NCBI GenBank assembly: GCA_002415085.1
Contig: DIBV01000017.1
Coordinates: forward strand, 62,001 to 126,000
DNA length: 64,000 nucleotides
DNA from: Arsukibacterium sp. UBA5043
GTDB taxonomy: Bacteria > Pseudomonadota > Gammaproteobacteria > Enterobacterales > Alteromonadaceae
Reading direction: 5' to 3'
The number at the start of each line of letters is the position of its first letter. The stretch's first letter is position 1. Positions 23,296 through 33,005 of this stretch are shown piece after piece. A program made the translations under genes and the position numbers. A model generated the notes under the pieces. The model did no database searches. It was not told where the DNA came from and saw only the letters and a list, made by a program, of their open reading frames with translations.

Positions 23296-25206
23296 TTATA
23301 CCCGGGTTTTAATTTCTGTGGTCAGCTTCTCTACAAACGCCGCCACCGACATTTTTCCAAGGTCTTCACCTTTACGCGTTCTTAAGGCGATATCGCCCGC
23401 TTCCATTTCTTTATCGCCAACGACAACAAGATAAGGAATACGCTTAAGCGTGTGCTCGCGGATTTTAAAGCCTATCTTCTCATTTCTCAAGTCACTAATG
23501 ACTCTAATACCGTTAGATTTGAAAGTTTTTACTAAATTCTGCACATATTCGGCCTGATTATCGGTAATATTCATTACCACCACCTGAGTGGGAGCTAACC
23601 AGGCTGGAAACAGGCCGGCATATTCTTCAATCAAAATACCGATAAAACGTTCGAGCGAGCCAAGTATCGCCCGGTGGATCATCACCGGCACTTGCTTTTC
23701 ACCACCTTCAGAAATAAAAGTGGCGCCTAAACGGCCAGGTAAGGCAAAATCTAACTGTATTGTGCCACATTGCCACGCCCGGTTCAGACAATCGTGCAGG
23801 GTAAATTCAATTTTCGGACCATAAAACGCGCCTTCGCCTGGCTGCAAGTCATAGTCGATATTATTGCTTTTCAGCGCTTCAATCAGGCCCTGCTCGGCTT
23901 TATCCCAACTTTCATCAGATCCAATGCGCTGTGCAGGCCGGGTTGACAATTTTACTTTAACGTCTTTAAAGCCAAAAGTGCTATAAACATCGAATACCAT
24001 CTGAATACATTTGGTTACTTCGGCCTGCACCTGATCTTCAGTACAGAAAATATGGGCATCGTCCTGAGTAAAACCGCGCACCCGCATTAAACCATGTAAG
24101 CCGCCCGATGGCTCGTTGCGGTGACAACAGCCAAACTCGGCCATTCTGAGCGGTAAATCACGATACGATTTCAGGCCCTGATTAAAAATCTGGACATGAC
24201 CCGGGCAATTCATTGGCTTAATCGCATACTCGCGATGCTCAGACTGAGTGGTAAACATGTTTTCGGCATATTTGTCCCAGTGGCCAGATTTTTCCCATAG
24301 CACCCGGTCCATCATTAACGGACCTTTTACTTCATCATAATCATATTCGCCCAGCTTTTCCCGCACATAGCTTTCCAGCTCACGGAAAATAGTCCAGCCG
24401 TCGTTGTGCCAGAACACCATACCCGGTGCTTCTTCCTGCCAGTGAAATAAACCCAGCGCTTTACCTATTTTACGATGGTCACGCTTTTCTGCTTCTTCCA
24501 GCTGAGTTAAATAGCCCGCCAGTTGCTTTTTATCAGCCCAGGCCGTGCCGTACACCCGTTGCAACATTTTGTTTTTCGAGTCGCCACGCCAGTAAGCGCC
24601 GGCCACTTTCATGATTTTAAAGTGCTGGCAAAACCGCATATTGGGCACATGCGGGCCACGACACATATCAATGTATTCTTGGTGGTGATACAAACCCGGC
24701 TTATCGTCTTTGCTGACGTTGTGCTCCAGAATTTCCATCTTGTAGCTTTCACCACGTGCTTTGAAGGTATCAAACGCTTCTTGCCAGCTGACCTTATGCT
24801 TAATCACATCGTATTCGGTTTTAGCCAGTTTGAGCATCAGCGCTTCGAGCTCAGCTAAATCGTCGCTGCTGATTGGCTGATCAATATCAACGTCATAGTA
24901 AAAGCCGTTTTCAATTACCGGGCCAATGGCCATTTTCACATTCGGCCACATTTGTTTAATGGCGTGGCCTAATAAATGCGCGCAGGAGTGGCGGATAATT
25001 TCCAGACCGTCCTGATCTTTACTGGTAATAATGCTTACGGTTGCATCCGTGGTAATAGGGTCACAGGCATCCACTAACTGACCATTTACCTTACCGGCAA
25101 TAGTAGCTTTGGCTAAACCGGGGCCGATGTCTTTGGCGACATCCATCACAGAAACAGCAGAATCAAAGGCGCGCTGGCTGCCATCAGGCAGAGTAATAAC
25201 TGGCAT
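23296..25206 (-). CDS. thrS: Threonine--tRNA ligase
   Basis: A class II aminoacyl-tRNA synthetase charging tRNA-Thr. The 636-residue protein starts [11 protein letters not shown] (ATG 25206, AAAAGGAAATATC upstream). It has the N-terminal TGS domain, the editing domain ([16 protein letters not shown], with HxxxH), and the catalytic core ([10 protein letters not shown] zinc/active-site motif, [11 protein letters not shown] motif 2). The anticodon-binding domain is last. A 13-residue upstream in-frame extension is discarded. E. coli ThrS is 642 residues. It heads the translation operon. Confidence 0.98.
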   Translation of the reverse strand: MPVITLPDGSQRAFDSAVSVMDVAKDIGPGLAKATIAGKVNGQLVDACDPITTDATVSIITSKDQDGLEIIRHSCAHLLGHAIKQMWPNVKMAIGPVIENGFYYDVDIDQPISSDDLAELEALMLKLAKTEYDVIKHKVSWQEAFDTFKARGESYKMEILEHNVSKDDKPGLYHHQEYIDMCRGPHVPNMRFCQHFKIMKVAGAYWRGDSKNKMLQRVYGTAWADKKQLAGYLTQLEEAEKRDHRKIGKALGLFHWQEEAPGMVFWHNDGWTIFRELESYVREKLGEYDYDEVKGPLMMDRVLWEKSGHWDKYAENMFTTQSEHREYAIKPMNCPGHVQIFNQGLKSYRDLPLRMAEFGCCHRNEPSGGLHGLMRVRGFTQDDAHIFCTEDQVQAEVTKCIQMVFDVYSTFGFKDVKVKLSTRPAQRIGSDESWDKAEQGLIEALKSNNIDYDLQPGEGAFYGPKIEFTLHDCLNRAWQCGTIQLDFALPGRLGATFISEGGEKQVPVMIHRAILGSLERFIGILIEEYAGLFPAWLAPTQVVVMNITDNQAEYVQNLVKTFKSNGIRVISDLRNEKIGFKIREHTLKRIPYLVVVGDKEMEAGDIALRTRKGEDLGKMSVAAFVEKLTTEIKTRV

Positions 25207-25567
25207 GATATTTCCTTTTACAGTGGTGGCCCACACCAAGGGTCACTTGATTAAACACGTAAATCGTTATTTCGTGCGCCTTGCGTGGCAGTTGACATCC
25301 CTTACTAAGGGTTGTTTGTACACAGCGTGGTACACGTTTTAAGCCATTGCTAATCAACGTAGATTAGAAAGGCACCAGCATCATACATGAAAATATGCTG
25401 CGAATCATTTATGTCTGAATCCAAATGGTAATTTATTAACCAAAAATATTGTTTAATTCCGCATGCGATGAGTGCGAAACCAGCCAGTGGGTAACTTTAA
25501 CGATAAACATATTTTACATTTATACATGTGTTCTTTATCATCACAAAAACAACAAATGAGGTACAAA
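25207..25567. other. Intergenic region upstream of thrS and the exported unknown
   Basis: 361 bp without a supported gene, containing the divergent promoters of thrS (-) and the exported protein (+). A CTAATC-N6-GATTAG inverted repeat (25350-25367) is the only clear structure. No T-box or convincing tRNA-Thr-like operator could be recognised by eye. The right half becomes noticeably AT-rich. Confidence 0.5.
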
Positions 25568-26719
25568 ATGATAAAAAAATTAGCCTCGGCACTTTGCTTG
25601 CTTGTCTCGGCTTATGCCGGCACTGCATCAGCATCAACAGGCGTAAAAGGTTATGCCTGTAACAATTGCACATCGCAGCAAGCTGAGAGTATTGCTCGCT
25701 CCCGGGGAGCACCTGTCCTTCGCTGTGAACCGACAGGCAACAATGAACTGACAAGTATTGATGAACACGCGTGTTACAGTTCACCGCAAAAATTTGTTAT
25801 TTTTGATGTGAAGAATAGGATAACTTATCCATTTCACGTATCTCATAGCAATCAAGGTGGCTCAAGTTCAGATATGATTCTGAATTCAAACCTTACAAGT
25901 TTAACGCATCCAGAAGCCGGAATAGCGCAAGATTTTTTTGACATGTTAGAAATGCAAGAACAGACATTGCAGGCTATAGCACTAGCTGAAGAAGAAAACT
26001 TGCAACTGACATACACGGCACCACATTCCGTTTCAACCTTCTCAACAGGTAGCTATAGCAACGCTTCCACTACTACTGCCCCCGATGAATGCGCATCAGA
26101 CAGCGCTGCAACCGTTCTTAAAATGGCATTGGACCCTAAATACAAAAATAGTCTACGTAATGCCGTTAACACGCGGTTAAGGCAAATAGCTGCTTCATTA
26201 TATAAAAAAGATTTCCAAGACATACGGTTTAACCAATTTGGATTCGACGCAAAAAAAGATGGTGTTGGCATATCTATAGGCTGGGAATATCTAAATAAAG
26301 CTAAACTAGTTAGTAAATATATTTTTGAACCTGGTCAGCAAATCGTACCAGAAGGCGAATCTTATTATCCTCCCAGAGCGGCGTTCAAGCTGTCTTGGGA
26401 TGATAATTTGGATATGATCGTAGTCGAAATAGAGAAGAGTTTATCAAGAGTAAAACCAGACTTAAACCTTCAAGATGTTTTACAGAATAGTTCTTGGATG
26501 ATGGAACTGAGCGCTTGTGCAATTATTCAGCTTCAGAAAAATTACTATGCCAGCAATGCGATTCCAAGTGAGCCAACCGGCAGCGATGCTGGAGGCAGCT
26601 ATCCTGATGGTAACATTAACTTCCCAAGGCCAAGCATGACTACTCAAGAGAAATGCAAATGGCACTTTTACGATAAAAATGGCCAGCTACTTATCACTTT
26701 AATGGGGCCATGTCCGTAA
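25568..26719 (+). CDS. Exported protein of unknown function with N-terminal CxxC
   Basis: Not recognised. The 383-residue product opens with a clear Sec signal peptide (MIKKLASALCLLVSAYAGTA, then SAS), after GAGG at 25558-25561. The mature N-terminus carries GYACNNCTSQQAESIARSRG, a CxxC followed by further cysteines, and there are two C-terminal cysteines (TTQEKCKWHFYD and MGPCP). No membrane helix or enzyme motif is seen. Disulfide-stabilised periplasmic or secreted location is inferred. Base composition is visibly more AT-rich than its neighbours, with more AAA/ATA-type codons, which suggests later acquisition. It stands alone, with no operon partner. Confidence 0.75.
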   Translation: MIKKLASALCLLVSAYAGTASASTGVKGYACNNCTSQQAESIARSRGAPVLRCEPTGNNELTSIDEHACYSSPQKFVIFDVKNRITYPFHVSHSNQGGSSSDMILNSNLTSLTHPEAGIAQDFFDMLEMQEQTLQAIALAEEENLQLTYTAPHSVSTFSTGSYSNASTTTAPDECASDSAATVLKMALDPKYKNSLRNAVNTRLRQIAASLYKKDFQDIRFNQFGFDAKKDGVGISIGWEYLNKAKLVSKYIFEPGQQIVPEGESYYPPRAAFKLSWDDNLDMIVVEIEKSLSRVKPDLNLQDVLQNSSWMMELSACAIIQLQKNYYASNAIPSEPTGSDAGGSYPDGNINFPRPSMTTQEKCKWHFYDKNGQLLITLMGPCP

Positions 26720-26867
26720 GTAAGTTAATATTTTTTAAACCATTAAAAAGTAATGACGCCCAGGGGCGAAACACCTGTAGATAAACTAACACCACCGGTA
26801 ATCGCTGCCAGTTGGCAATTGTCCGTACCGGTCAGAGCCCTTAGTTTTACATCTGCCAGTGGCTTAA

Positions 26868-27404
26868 TCAGGCGCCTAGCTTGACGACACAGCGACACGC
26901 TTTAGCTTCACCATTAAGCCAAAGACCGGCAAGGTTAACGTCACCTTTTAAAATGGGCGCAATTAAACTGGTCGAAACAGAGCACATCGGGCCGGTTGCA
27001 TAAGGCCCGGCATAAATCAATTGACCATTATCAAAAATAAGCACCGCCGGGGTTGCCGGCAGCATCAGACCGGCGCCGCTTACCTGTTGTAACTGACGAT
27101 AAAACTGTTTATTTGCAGGCAATTGATAAGCCTCGGTAAACGAAGCGATATGTTGACTTGCCAACCTGTTGCAAACGCACTCAGGCTGCCCGACATGCAC
27201 AACCTGTTTGCCAGCCTCTGGTGCGATACCCAGCGTTTCAATTGCTAAAGCTTTGGGGGCTGAAACCTGCCAACTGCCGCTATCATCGAACTGGCCATAA
27301 TTCTGATTACCGAAATAAAATAATCCGGCACTGGCCAGCACAACCCACACCACAAAGACTACAAGCAGCAACATCACTCGCCTTTGGGCGCTTGATACAC
27401 CCAT
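26868..27404 (-). CDS. Membrane-anchored Cys-rich thioredoxin-like protein, coupled to chemoreceptor
   Basis: A 178-residue protein with one N-terminal membrane helix (about residues 9-31, VMLLLVVFVVWVVLASAGLFYF). The remaining domain should be periplasmic. That domain has a CxC (GQPECVCNRLASQH), a later Cys (GPMCSVS) and a final CxC (EAKACRCVVKLGA). PAVLIFDNGQLIYAGPYA resembles the cis-Pro/strand segment of thioredoxin folds. It may belong to the DUF6436 group, but I am not certain. Its ATG overlaps the chemoreceptor stop by one base (TAATG), so the two are translationally coupled. Redox sensing or thiol chemistry is inferred only. Confidence 0.7.
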   Translation of the reverse strand: MGVSSAQRRVMLLLVVFVVWVVLASAGLFYFGNQNYGQFDDSGSWQVSAPKALAIETLGIAPEAGKQVVHVGQPECVCNRLASQHIASFTEAYQLPANKQFYRQLQQVSGAGLMLPATPAVLIFDNGQLIYAGPYATGPMCSVSTSLIAPILKGDVNLAGLWLNGEAKACRCVVKLGA

Positions 27405-28897
27405 TACACCCTGAATTTTGCCGACTCATTACTAAGAGCAATGGTAATTTGCTCCAGACTATCGGCACTTTCTAACACTTTCTGTCCAAGAGCATGTTGC
27501 TCTGATGTCATTTGGTTAAGGTGTTGCACACTTTGCGCAATTTCATTACTGGATGCGGTTTGCTGCTGCAAAGAGTTGGCCATAGTATCTGAAGAATCAG
27601 CAACTTGTCTGGCCTGCTCCAGAATAGTTTGCAGTAATTTGCCACTTTGTTCGGCATGGCCACGGGTATCCTCAAGTTGCTCAATACTACGCTTAACCAC
27701 TACCACTGATTGCGCACTGTTCTCAACCAGCCTTTCAATCATGGTTTTAATCTCATCTGTCGAACCACGGGTGCGTGATGCCAGAGTACGCACTTCATCA
27801 GCGACAACGGCAAAACCGCGACCTTGCTCGCCGGCTCTGGCCGCTTCAATGGCAGCATTTAGTGCCAGCAAATTGGTTTGTTCAGCAATAGATTGAATAA
27901 CATCTAAAACTTTACGAATATCAACGGTGGCATTGGCCACCTCATTTACCGTCCGGCCAGTGTCAGTTAATTGTGTTGCAAGTTGCTGCACGGACGCAAT
28001 AGTGCTGCTGACTGATGTTTTCCCCTGATCTGCAGCCTGCTCTGCTGCTTTTGAAAAATCCAGTACCTGTTGCGATAAATTAAACACATCCTGAATACTA
28101 TGCGACATTTGCTCTGTGGCAGTTGCAACCCGGTCTACTTCATTCATTTCATTGCGCATGCTTACGGCCAGTGAATCGCCCTCGTCACGCAAAATCCCAG
28201 ACTCCTTTTTTAAAGTTTGCGACTGTTTTTCAATCGTTGTCAGCGTTTTTTGCAGTGTTGCCAGCACCGCATTAAAATTATTTATAATGGCTGAATTCAA
28301 ATCGGGGCAACGATGGGTTAGCACTACCTTACCATCGCTGGTTAACAATGCTTCAGTGGCATCAAACAAGCCCTGGCTTACGATGGCTTCACGGTAACTC
28401 TGCCTTGAGATCACGACTAATACTGCTGATTCCACCACCACAAACGCCGCATGCAGCATAATAATACCGAACGACAAACTCTGTTCAGGAACCAGATAAA
28501 CAGCGGTACCTTGCATTTGCAAATACATAAAAAGCAAATGATGCACGGCAATGGTGGCAGCAGCGGTCAGAATAACCAGATAATCACGAAAGGAAATTAA
28601 AATGGCCAGTAACACAAAAATGCCAAAGTGCATCTCCAGCATACCGGCAGCCTGATGAATATGCAGCGCCGAGAAAAACATAAAACTGACACCAAAGCTT
28701 ATCCGGGCCAGCGGGTGATCTCCAAGCAACCGATAGAACAACAAAGGCAGTATTGCGGATGGCAAACCTATTAGCAGCGCCGGTAACCAACTGCCATGCC
28801 AACTGGCCAATGCCAGTGCCAAAACAAACAATGTGAGGTTTACCCCACTCATTAGTTTGAACGCATGCACACGAAAACTCGGGATAACAATGGCCAT
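27404..28897 (-). CDS. Methyl-accepting chemotaxis protein with His-rich membrane sensor
   Basis: A 497-residue chemoreceptor. The N-terminal ~190 residues are a string of hydrophobic helices with no large periplasmic domain. They include histidines within membrane segments ([41 protein letters not shown]). The cytoplasmic signalling domain follows, with the highly conserved hairpin tip [20 protein letters not shown]. The membrane histidines could bind heme or metal, or sense energy state (inference). ATG 28897 follows GGAG; the longer TTG-started frame is unlikely. It is coupled to the downstream Cys-rich gene. Confidence 0.9.
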   Translation of the reverse strand: MAIVIPSFRVHAFKLMSGVNLTLFVLALALASWHGSWLPALLIGLPSAILPLLFYRLLGDHPLARISFGVSFMFFSALHIHQAAGMLEMHFGIFVLLAILISFRDYLVILTAAATIAVHHLLFMYLQMQGTAVYLVPEQSLSFGIIMLHAAFVVVESAVLVVISRQSYREAIVSQGLFDATEALLTSDGKVVLTHRCPDLNSAIINNFNAVLATLQKTLTTIEKQSQTLKKESGILRDEGDSLAVSMRNEMNEVDRVATATEQMSHSIQDVFNLSQQVLDFSKAAEQAADQGKTSVSSTIASVQQLATQLTDTGRTVNEVANATVDIRKVLDVIQSIAEQTNLLALNAAIEAARAGEQGRGFAVVADEVRTLASRTRGSTDEIKTMIERLVENSAQSVVVVKRSIEQLEDTRGHAEQSGKLLQTILEQARQVADSSDTMANSLQQQTASSNEIAQSVQHLNQMTSEQHALGQKVLESADSLEQITIALSNESAKFRV

Positions 28898-28971
28898 TTG
28901 AACTCCAGACAACGGGTAGTATTAACAACTGTAGCAGCTACTAAAACGATGACCCGTAATTACGTTATTAA

Positions 28972-28985
28972 ATCCTGATCAGGAT
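28972..28985. promoter_or_regulatory. Perfect 14-bp palindrome between divergent genes
   Basis: ATCCTGATCAGGAT lies in the 148-bp region between the chemoreceptor (-) and fructosamine kinase (+). The position suits an operator, but no regulator is assigned. Confidence 0.3.
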
Positions 28986-29045
28986 CAGTGTTTTTTCTTA
29001 TATATCAGTCATACTGAAATGACAACAGCGGAATGGAGATAACCG

Positions 29046-29906
29046 ATGTGGCAGGCGATTGCAGATCATATTAATAGTGAACTGGATACCGACTTTAAAG
29101 TTGAAGATAAAGTTCAGCTCACCGGTGGTGATATTAATCTGGCGTTTAAAATAAGCGGTAACGATCGCCACTTTTTCGTTAAAATTAATCAGCGGGAGCA
29201 ATTAGAGCATTTTGAAACTGAGGCATTAGGGCTTAAAACGCTGCGCCAGCATCATTGCATCCGGGTTCCCGAGGTAATTTGCTGCGGTCAAACCCTTGAT
29301 AAAGCGTTTTTGGTACTCGAATACCTGCCACTGGTAAAAGAAAGCGGCAGCGGCTGGCAGCAGTTGGGCCAGCAATTGGCCTTATTGCATCAACAACATG
29401 AACAGGCCATGTTTGGCTTTGATTGGGACAATGTTATCGGCCGCACCCCGCAACCAAATAAGTGGCAAAGTAACTGGAGCAGCTTTTTTTCAGAGCAGCG
29501 CCTTGGCTGGCAATTGCAGTTACTGCTGGAGCAGGGTTTCGGTTTTGGCAATATCGACTATATTGTTGAACAATGCCGCCAACGCTTAACACATCATCAA
29601 CCAGCACCTAGCTTACTGCACGGTGACTTATGGCGCGGTAATGTCGGTTTTCTAGCCGGCTCGCCAGTCATTTATGACCCGGCCTGTTATTACGGCGATC
29701 AAGAAACTGATGTCGCTTTCACTGGTCTGTTTGGCCGTTTTCCTGAAACTTTTTATCAAAGTTACCAGCAGTTTAATAAACTTCCTGACGGTTTTAGCGA
29801 GCGCAAAGAGCTTTATAATTTGTATCATATACTTAATCACGCATATTTGTTTCGCGGCGCTTTTCTGGTACAAGCACAGGAGATGATTAAACAGCAATTT
29901 TACTAG
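29046..29906 (+). CDS. Fructosamine/ketosamine kinase family protein
   Basis: A protein-deglycation kinase that phosphorylates ketosamine adducts so that they fall off. The 286-residue length and motifs fit the FN3K family: HGDLWRGNVGF (catalytic loop), YDPACYYGDQETDVAFTGLFG (metal-binding Asp region) and VLEYLPL hinge. ATG 29046 follows GGAGATAACCG. It is followed after 9 bp by the FolM-like gene; the functional link between the two is not obvious. Confidence 0.88.
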   Translation: MWQAIADHINSELDTDFKVEDKVQLTGGDINLAFKISGNDRHFFVKINQREQLEHFETEALGLKTLRQHHCIRVPEVICCGQTLDKAFLVLEYLPLVKESGSGWQQLGQQLALLHQQHEQAMFGFDWDNVIGRTPQPNKWQSNWSSFFSEQRLGWQLQLLLEQGFGFGNIDYIVEQCRQRLTHHQPAPSLLHGDLWRGNVGFLAGSPVIYDPACYYGDQETDVAFTGLFGRFPETFYQSYQQFNKLPDGFSERKELYNLYHILNHAYLFRGAFLVQAQEMIKQQFY

Positions 29907-29915
29907 GATAGCTTT

Positions 29916-30668
29916 ATGTCCCATTCCGACGCCCCGGTGGCACTGGTTACCGGCAGTGCCAAACGTTTAGGCAAACAAATTGTATGCCAGCTGCATCACG
30001 CAGGCTACCGGGTTATTATTCATTATCATCAGTCACACACTGCAGCAAATGAGCTGGCTGCCAGCCTGAATCAGCAGCGGCCTGACAGCGCCACCACATT
30101 GCAAGCGGATCTGTTAAACTACGATGAATTAACACAATTGGCCAGCAACGCGCTGAGCTGTTTTAACCGACTGGACGTTCTGGTCAATAATGCTTCAAGC
30201 TTTTATCCTACCCCTCTGGCCAGCGCCACCATAGAAAACTGGAATGATTTATTCGGTAGCAATGTTAAAGCGCCCTACTTTTTGGCTCAGGCGCTGGCTC
30301 CAACCCTGTCAATGCATAAAGGCTGTATTATCAATATGGTTGATATTCATGCCACGCAGCCATTACAGGATCACAGCATTTACTGCATGGCTAAAGCGGC
30401 CTTATTGATGATGACAAAATCGCTGGCACGGGAATTAGCGCCTACAATAAGAGTCAATGGCATCGCACCAGGCGCTATTTTGTGGCCAAGTCAGCAATTA
30501 GCCGACGCGGATAAAGCGGAGATTTTGCAGCAAATACCGTTGCAGCGTATCGGCACCCCTGATGATATTGCCAACACCGTGCTGTTTTTGCTGCAGTCGC
30601 CCTATATCAGTGGTCAGATTATTGCTGTTGATGGTGGTCGCAGCCTGGGAACAGCACAAAAAGCCTGA
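29916..30668 (+). CDS. folM: Short-chain dehydrogenase, FolM-like (dihydromonapterin/dihydrofolate reductase)
   Basis: A 250-residue SDR. The NADPH-binding TGSAKRLGKQ, the NNAS motif and the catalytic YCMAKAAL (YxxxK) are present, and the product closes with IAVDGGRSLG. The TGSAKRLG form (an Arg-Leu-Gly after TGxxxx) is typical of pteridine reductases such as FolM, which makes tetrahydromonapterin in E. coli. Specificity is inferred; other SDR activities are possible. It follows the fructosamine kinase by 9 bp and precedes the CPXCG gene by 14 bp, so the three look like an operon. Confidence 0.75.
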   Translation: MSHSDAPVALVTGSAKRLGKQIVCQLHHAGYRVIIHYHQSHTAANELAASLNQQRPDSATTLQADLLNYDELTQLASNALSCFNRLDVLVNNASSFYPTPLASATIENWNDLFGSNVKAPYFLAQALAPTLSMHKGCIINMVDIHATQPLQDHSIYCMAKAALLMMTKSLARELAPTIRVNGIAPGAILWPSQQLADADKAEILQQIPLQRIGTPDDIANTVLFLLQSPYISGQIIAVDGGRSLGTAQKA

Positions 30669-30682
30669 TTAAAGGAGGCAGT

Positions 30683-30883
30683 ATGAGTATTTTAACCAAA
30701 ACCATCAGTTGTCCGTTTTGCGGCCACCCGATACATGTCGATGTTGAAGTGACCGATGACGATCAGGACTACATTGAAGATTGCAGCAATTGCTGCAATC
30801 CAATTCACTTAAAGGTACACAAAGATATTCAACATCACAGTGTGCAGATATTTGTCGACGCAGATGATGAACAGTACTATTGA
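30683..30883 (+). CDS. CPXCG-motif cysteine-rich zinc-ribbon protein
   Basis: A 66-residue small protein with CPFCG near the N-terminus and CSNCCNP later, two paired-cysteine knuckles of a predicted zinc ribbon. The rest is highly acidic (DDDQDYIEDC, VDADDEQYY). The family is widespread in gammaproteobacteria and has no known function. AAAGGAGG precedes ATG 30683. It is probably co-transcribed with the upstream SDR. Confidence 0.88.
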   Translation: MSILTKTISCPFCGHPIHVDVEVTDDDQDYIEDCSNCCNPIHLKVHKDIQHHSVQIFVDADDEQYY

Positions 30884-30921
30884 TAGCTAAAATGATTGTT
30901 TAAATGATGGCTAACTGCCGG

Positions 30922-31551
30922 CTAACTTTTAGCCGTAGCAAAGCGTTCTGCCATCACCCGCTCAACCGTTTTAATGATGGTCAGTGTTTGCTGATCCAGT
31001 TCAATATTAACGATATCGCCCTCTTGCTTGTCACCCAACGTGGTAATGGCCAGGGTTTCCGGAATTAAATACAGGCTAAAACCACTGTCGGTCACCTCGC
31101 CCACCGTTAAACTGCAGCCCTCTACAGCAATAAAGCCTTTGGCCAGAATATAAGGCAAAAAGCGTGTATCCAGACTGAGCTCCATACTCACCTTATGCTG
31201 CTCGCGCGTCAGTCTGGTTAAAATGGCGGTGGTTTGAATATGGCCTGATACAATATGGCCGCCCAGTTCGCTGCCAAACGTCAATGAGCGCTCCAGGTTT
31301 ACCTTGCTGCCCACGGCAAGCTTACCCAGGTTGGTTTTATCCAATGTTTCGGCGATAACATCAAAACACACCCAGCCTGCGTGACTATCAAATTCGGTAG
31401 CGGTTAAACATACGCCATTAATCGCAACACTGGCCCCACGCTCCAGCGCCTGTAAATTGGCGGGTGGCACCGTTAATGTCAGGCGGCGTAGCTGCCCTTC
31501 ATCGCGAATTTCGCGCACTTGCGCGGTTGTCTGAACTATTCCGGTAAACAT
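30922..31551 (-). CDS. ribE: Riboflavin synthase, alpha subunit (ribE; ribC in E. coli)
   Basis: Converts two 6,7-dimethyl-8-ribityllumazine molecules to riboflavin and an aminouracil. The 209-residue protein starts with the diagnostic MFTGIVQTTAQV. It shows the internal duplication of two lumazine-binding barrels: GVCLTA in the first, and FIAVEGCSLTVGEV plus SLYLIPETLAITTLG in the second. It is divergent from the MATE pump gene with a 56-bp gap, the same pairing as ribC-mdtK in E. coli. No FMN riboswitch fits in the gap. Confidence 0.96.
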   Translation of the reverse strand: MFTGIVQTTAQVREIRDEGQLRRLTLTVPPANLQALERGASVAINGVCLTATEFDSHAGWVCFDVIAETLDKTNLGKLAVGSKVNLERSLTFGSELGGHIVSGHIQTTAILTRLTREQHKVSMELSLDTRFLPYILAKGFIAVEGCSLTVGEVTDSGFSLYLIPETLAITTLGDKQEGDIVNIELDQQTLTIIKTVERVMAERFATAKS

Positions 31552-31607
31552 AAAACCTCAATTGTGCTAAATTGCGCGCCATAACTGGCCAACCCGAATG
31601 ATGGCGC

Positions 31608-33005
31608 ATGGTACCCTTTTCCCGCTTTGAAGCCAAAACTCTGCTAAAACTGACCGGCCCTATTATGCTGGCCCAGCTAACCCAGACCATGATGTATTTT
31701 GTCGATACCGTCATGGCCGGCCGCTTTAGTGCTACTGATATGGCAGCACTGGCGGTAGCCTCAGGCCTGTGGTTACCGGTAGTGCTAACTTTACAAGGCC
31801 TGCTGCTCGCGTTAACGCCCATTGTGGCGCAGTACTATGGCAGCAGGCAAACCGAACCGGTTAGTCATTTTACCCTGCAAAGTCTGTATCTGGGAATGCT
31901 ACTTGCCGGCTTATTATTTATGCTGATGTTGTTTGCCGATATTCCAATCAACATGCTGAATATGGAGCCGGTGCTGCGCGATAAAACCCTGCAATATCTG
32001 TATTACGTAAGCTGGGGCTTGTTTCCGGCCGCCGGCTATATTGTTATCCGTAATTTATTTGAAGGCATAGGTAATACCAAAGCCAGTATGTGGATCAGTT
32101 TTGTCGGCATTTTGGTCAACATTCCGGCTAACTATATTTTTATTTACGGCAAGCTGGGTATGCCGGCCCTGGGCGGCGCGGGCTGTGGCATTGCCACCAG
32201 CCTGGTATTTCTGGCAATGTTCATCGCCATGCTGGTATACGGCTGGTACAGCCGCACTACCCGGCCCTACCGGCACTGGCCTAAGCAGCTTAGCGCCAAT
32301 TTAAAAGACATCTGGTATGTAGTTTGCCTGGGTACCCCGATTGCCTTTTCCATCTTTTTTGAGGTGACGCTGTTTGCCTGTATTCCGCTGGCGATAGTGC
32401 ATCTGGGGCCGATAGTGGTGGCCGGCCATCAGGTCGCGAATAACTACAGTGCGCTGGTATTTATGCTACCGCTGAGCTTTGGCCTGGCAACGACCATCAG
32501 AGTTGGCCATTTAGTCGGCCAGCAAAATAATAAAGAGCTGAAAAAAGCCATTATGACTGCGCTGTGTATGGCCGTGTTTATGTCATTTTTTATCGCCAGC
32601 TTTACCTATTTTATGCGCACTTATGTGGCCTCGCTATACTCGACCAATCCAGAGGTTATCGCCATGGCCAGCTCGCTGTTAATTCTGGCCTGCTTTTACC
32701 AGTTATCTGACGCCATTCAGGTGGTGTCGGCTTGTGCCCTGCGCGGTATGAAAATCACCAAGCCAGTGTTTTACATTACCCTGTTTGCTTACTGGCCAAT
32801 CGGTTTTGGTTTAGGCGCCGTATTAGGCTTAACTGACTGGCTGGTAGCGCCAATGGGTGCTCATGGTTTCTGGATAGGCATTATTATTGGCCTGAGTACT
32901 GCCGCCATTATGCTGGCAATTATTTTACGCAACCAACTTAAAAGGATCGATCATGAAATACGGCATGCCGGTATCGATGCTGATGGGGGTGCTGTTAGCC
33001 CTTAG
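31608..33005 (+). CDS. norM: MATE-family multidrug efflux transporter NorM/MdtK
   Basis: A cation-coupled inner-membrane antiporter exporting dyes and fluoroquinolones in relatives. It is 465 residues with about 12 hydrophobic segments arranged as two repeats. The opening TGPIMLAQLTQTMMYFVDTVMAG is the classic MATE helix 1; the second half repeats the pattern (GTPIAFSIFFEVTLFACIPLAI). The gene neighbour ribE agrees with E. coli. Its last 53 nt overlap the start of the DUF3080 gene in another frame. Confidence 0.93.
   Translation: MVPFSRFEAKTLLKLTGPIMLAQLTQTMMYFVDTVMAGRFSATDMAALAVASGLWLPVVLTLQGLLLALTPIVAQYYGSRQTEPVSHFTLQSLYLGMLLAGLLFMLMLFADIPINMLNMEPVLRDKTLQYLYYVSWGLFPAAGYIVIRNLFEGIGNTKASMWISFVGILVNIPANYIFIYGKLGMPALGGAGCGIATSLVFLAMFIAMLVYGWYSRTTRPYRHWPKQLSANLKDIWYVVCLGTPIAFSIFFEVTLFACIPLAIVHLGPIVVAGHQVANNYSALVFMLPLSFGLATTIRVGHLVGQQNNKELKKAIMTALCMAVFMSFFIASFTYFMRTYVASLYSTNPEVIAMASSLLILACFYQLSDAIQVVSACALRGMKITKPVFYITLFAYWPIGFGLGAVLGLTDWLVAPMGAHGFWIGIIIGLSTAAIMLAIILRNQLKRIDHEIRHAGIDADGGAVSP

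Noticed and set aside
25207..25470. T-box or tRNA-like leader upstream of thrS
   Set aside because: No T-box sequence or specifier stem could be recognised, and T-boxes are rare in gammaproteobacteria.
31552..31607. FMN riboswitch upstream of ribE
   Set aside because: The 56-bp spacer is too short and has none of the conserved RFN blocks.
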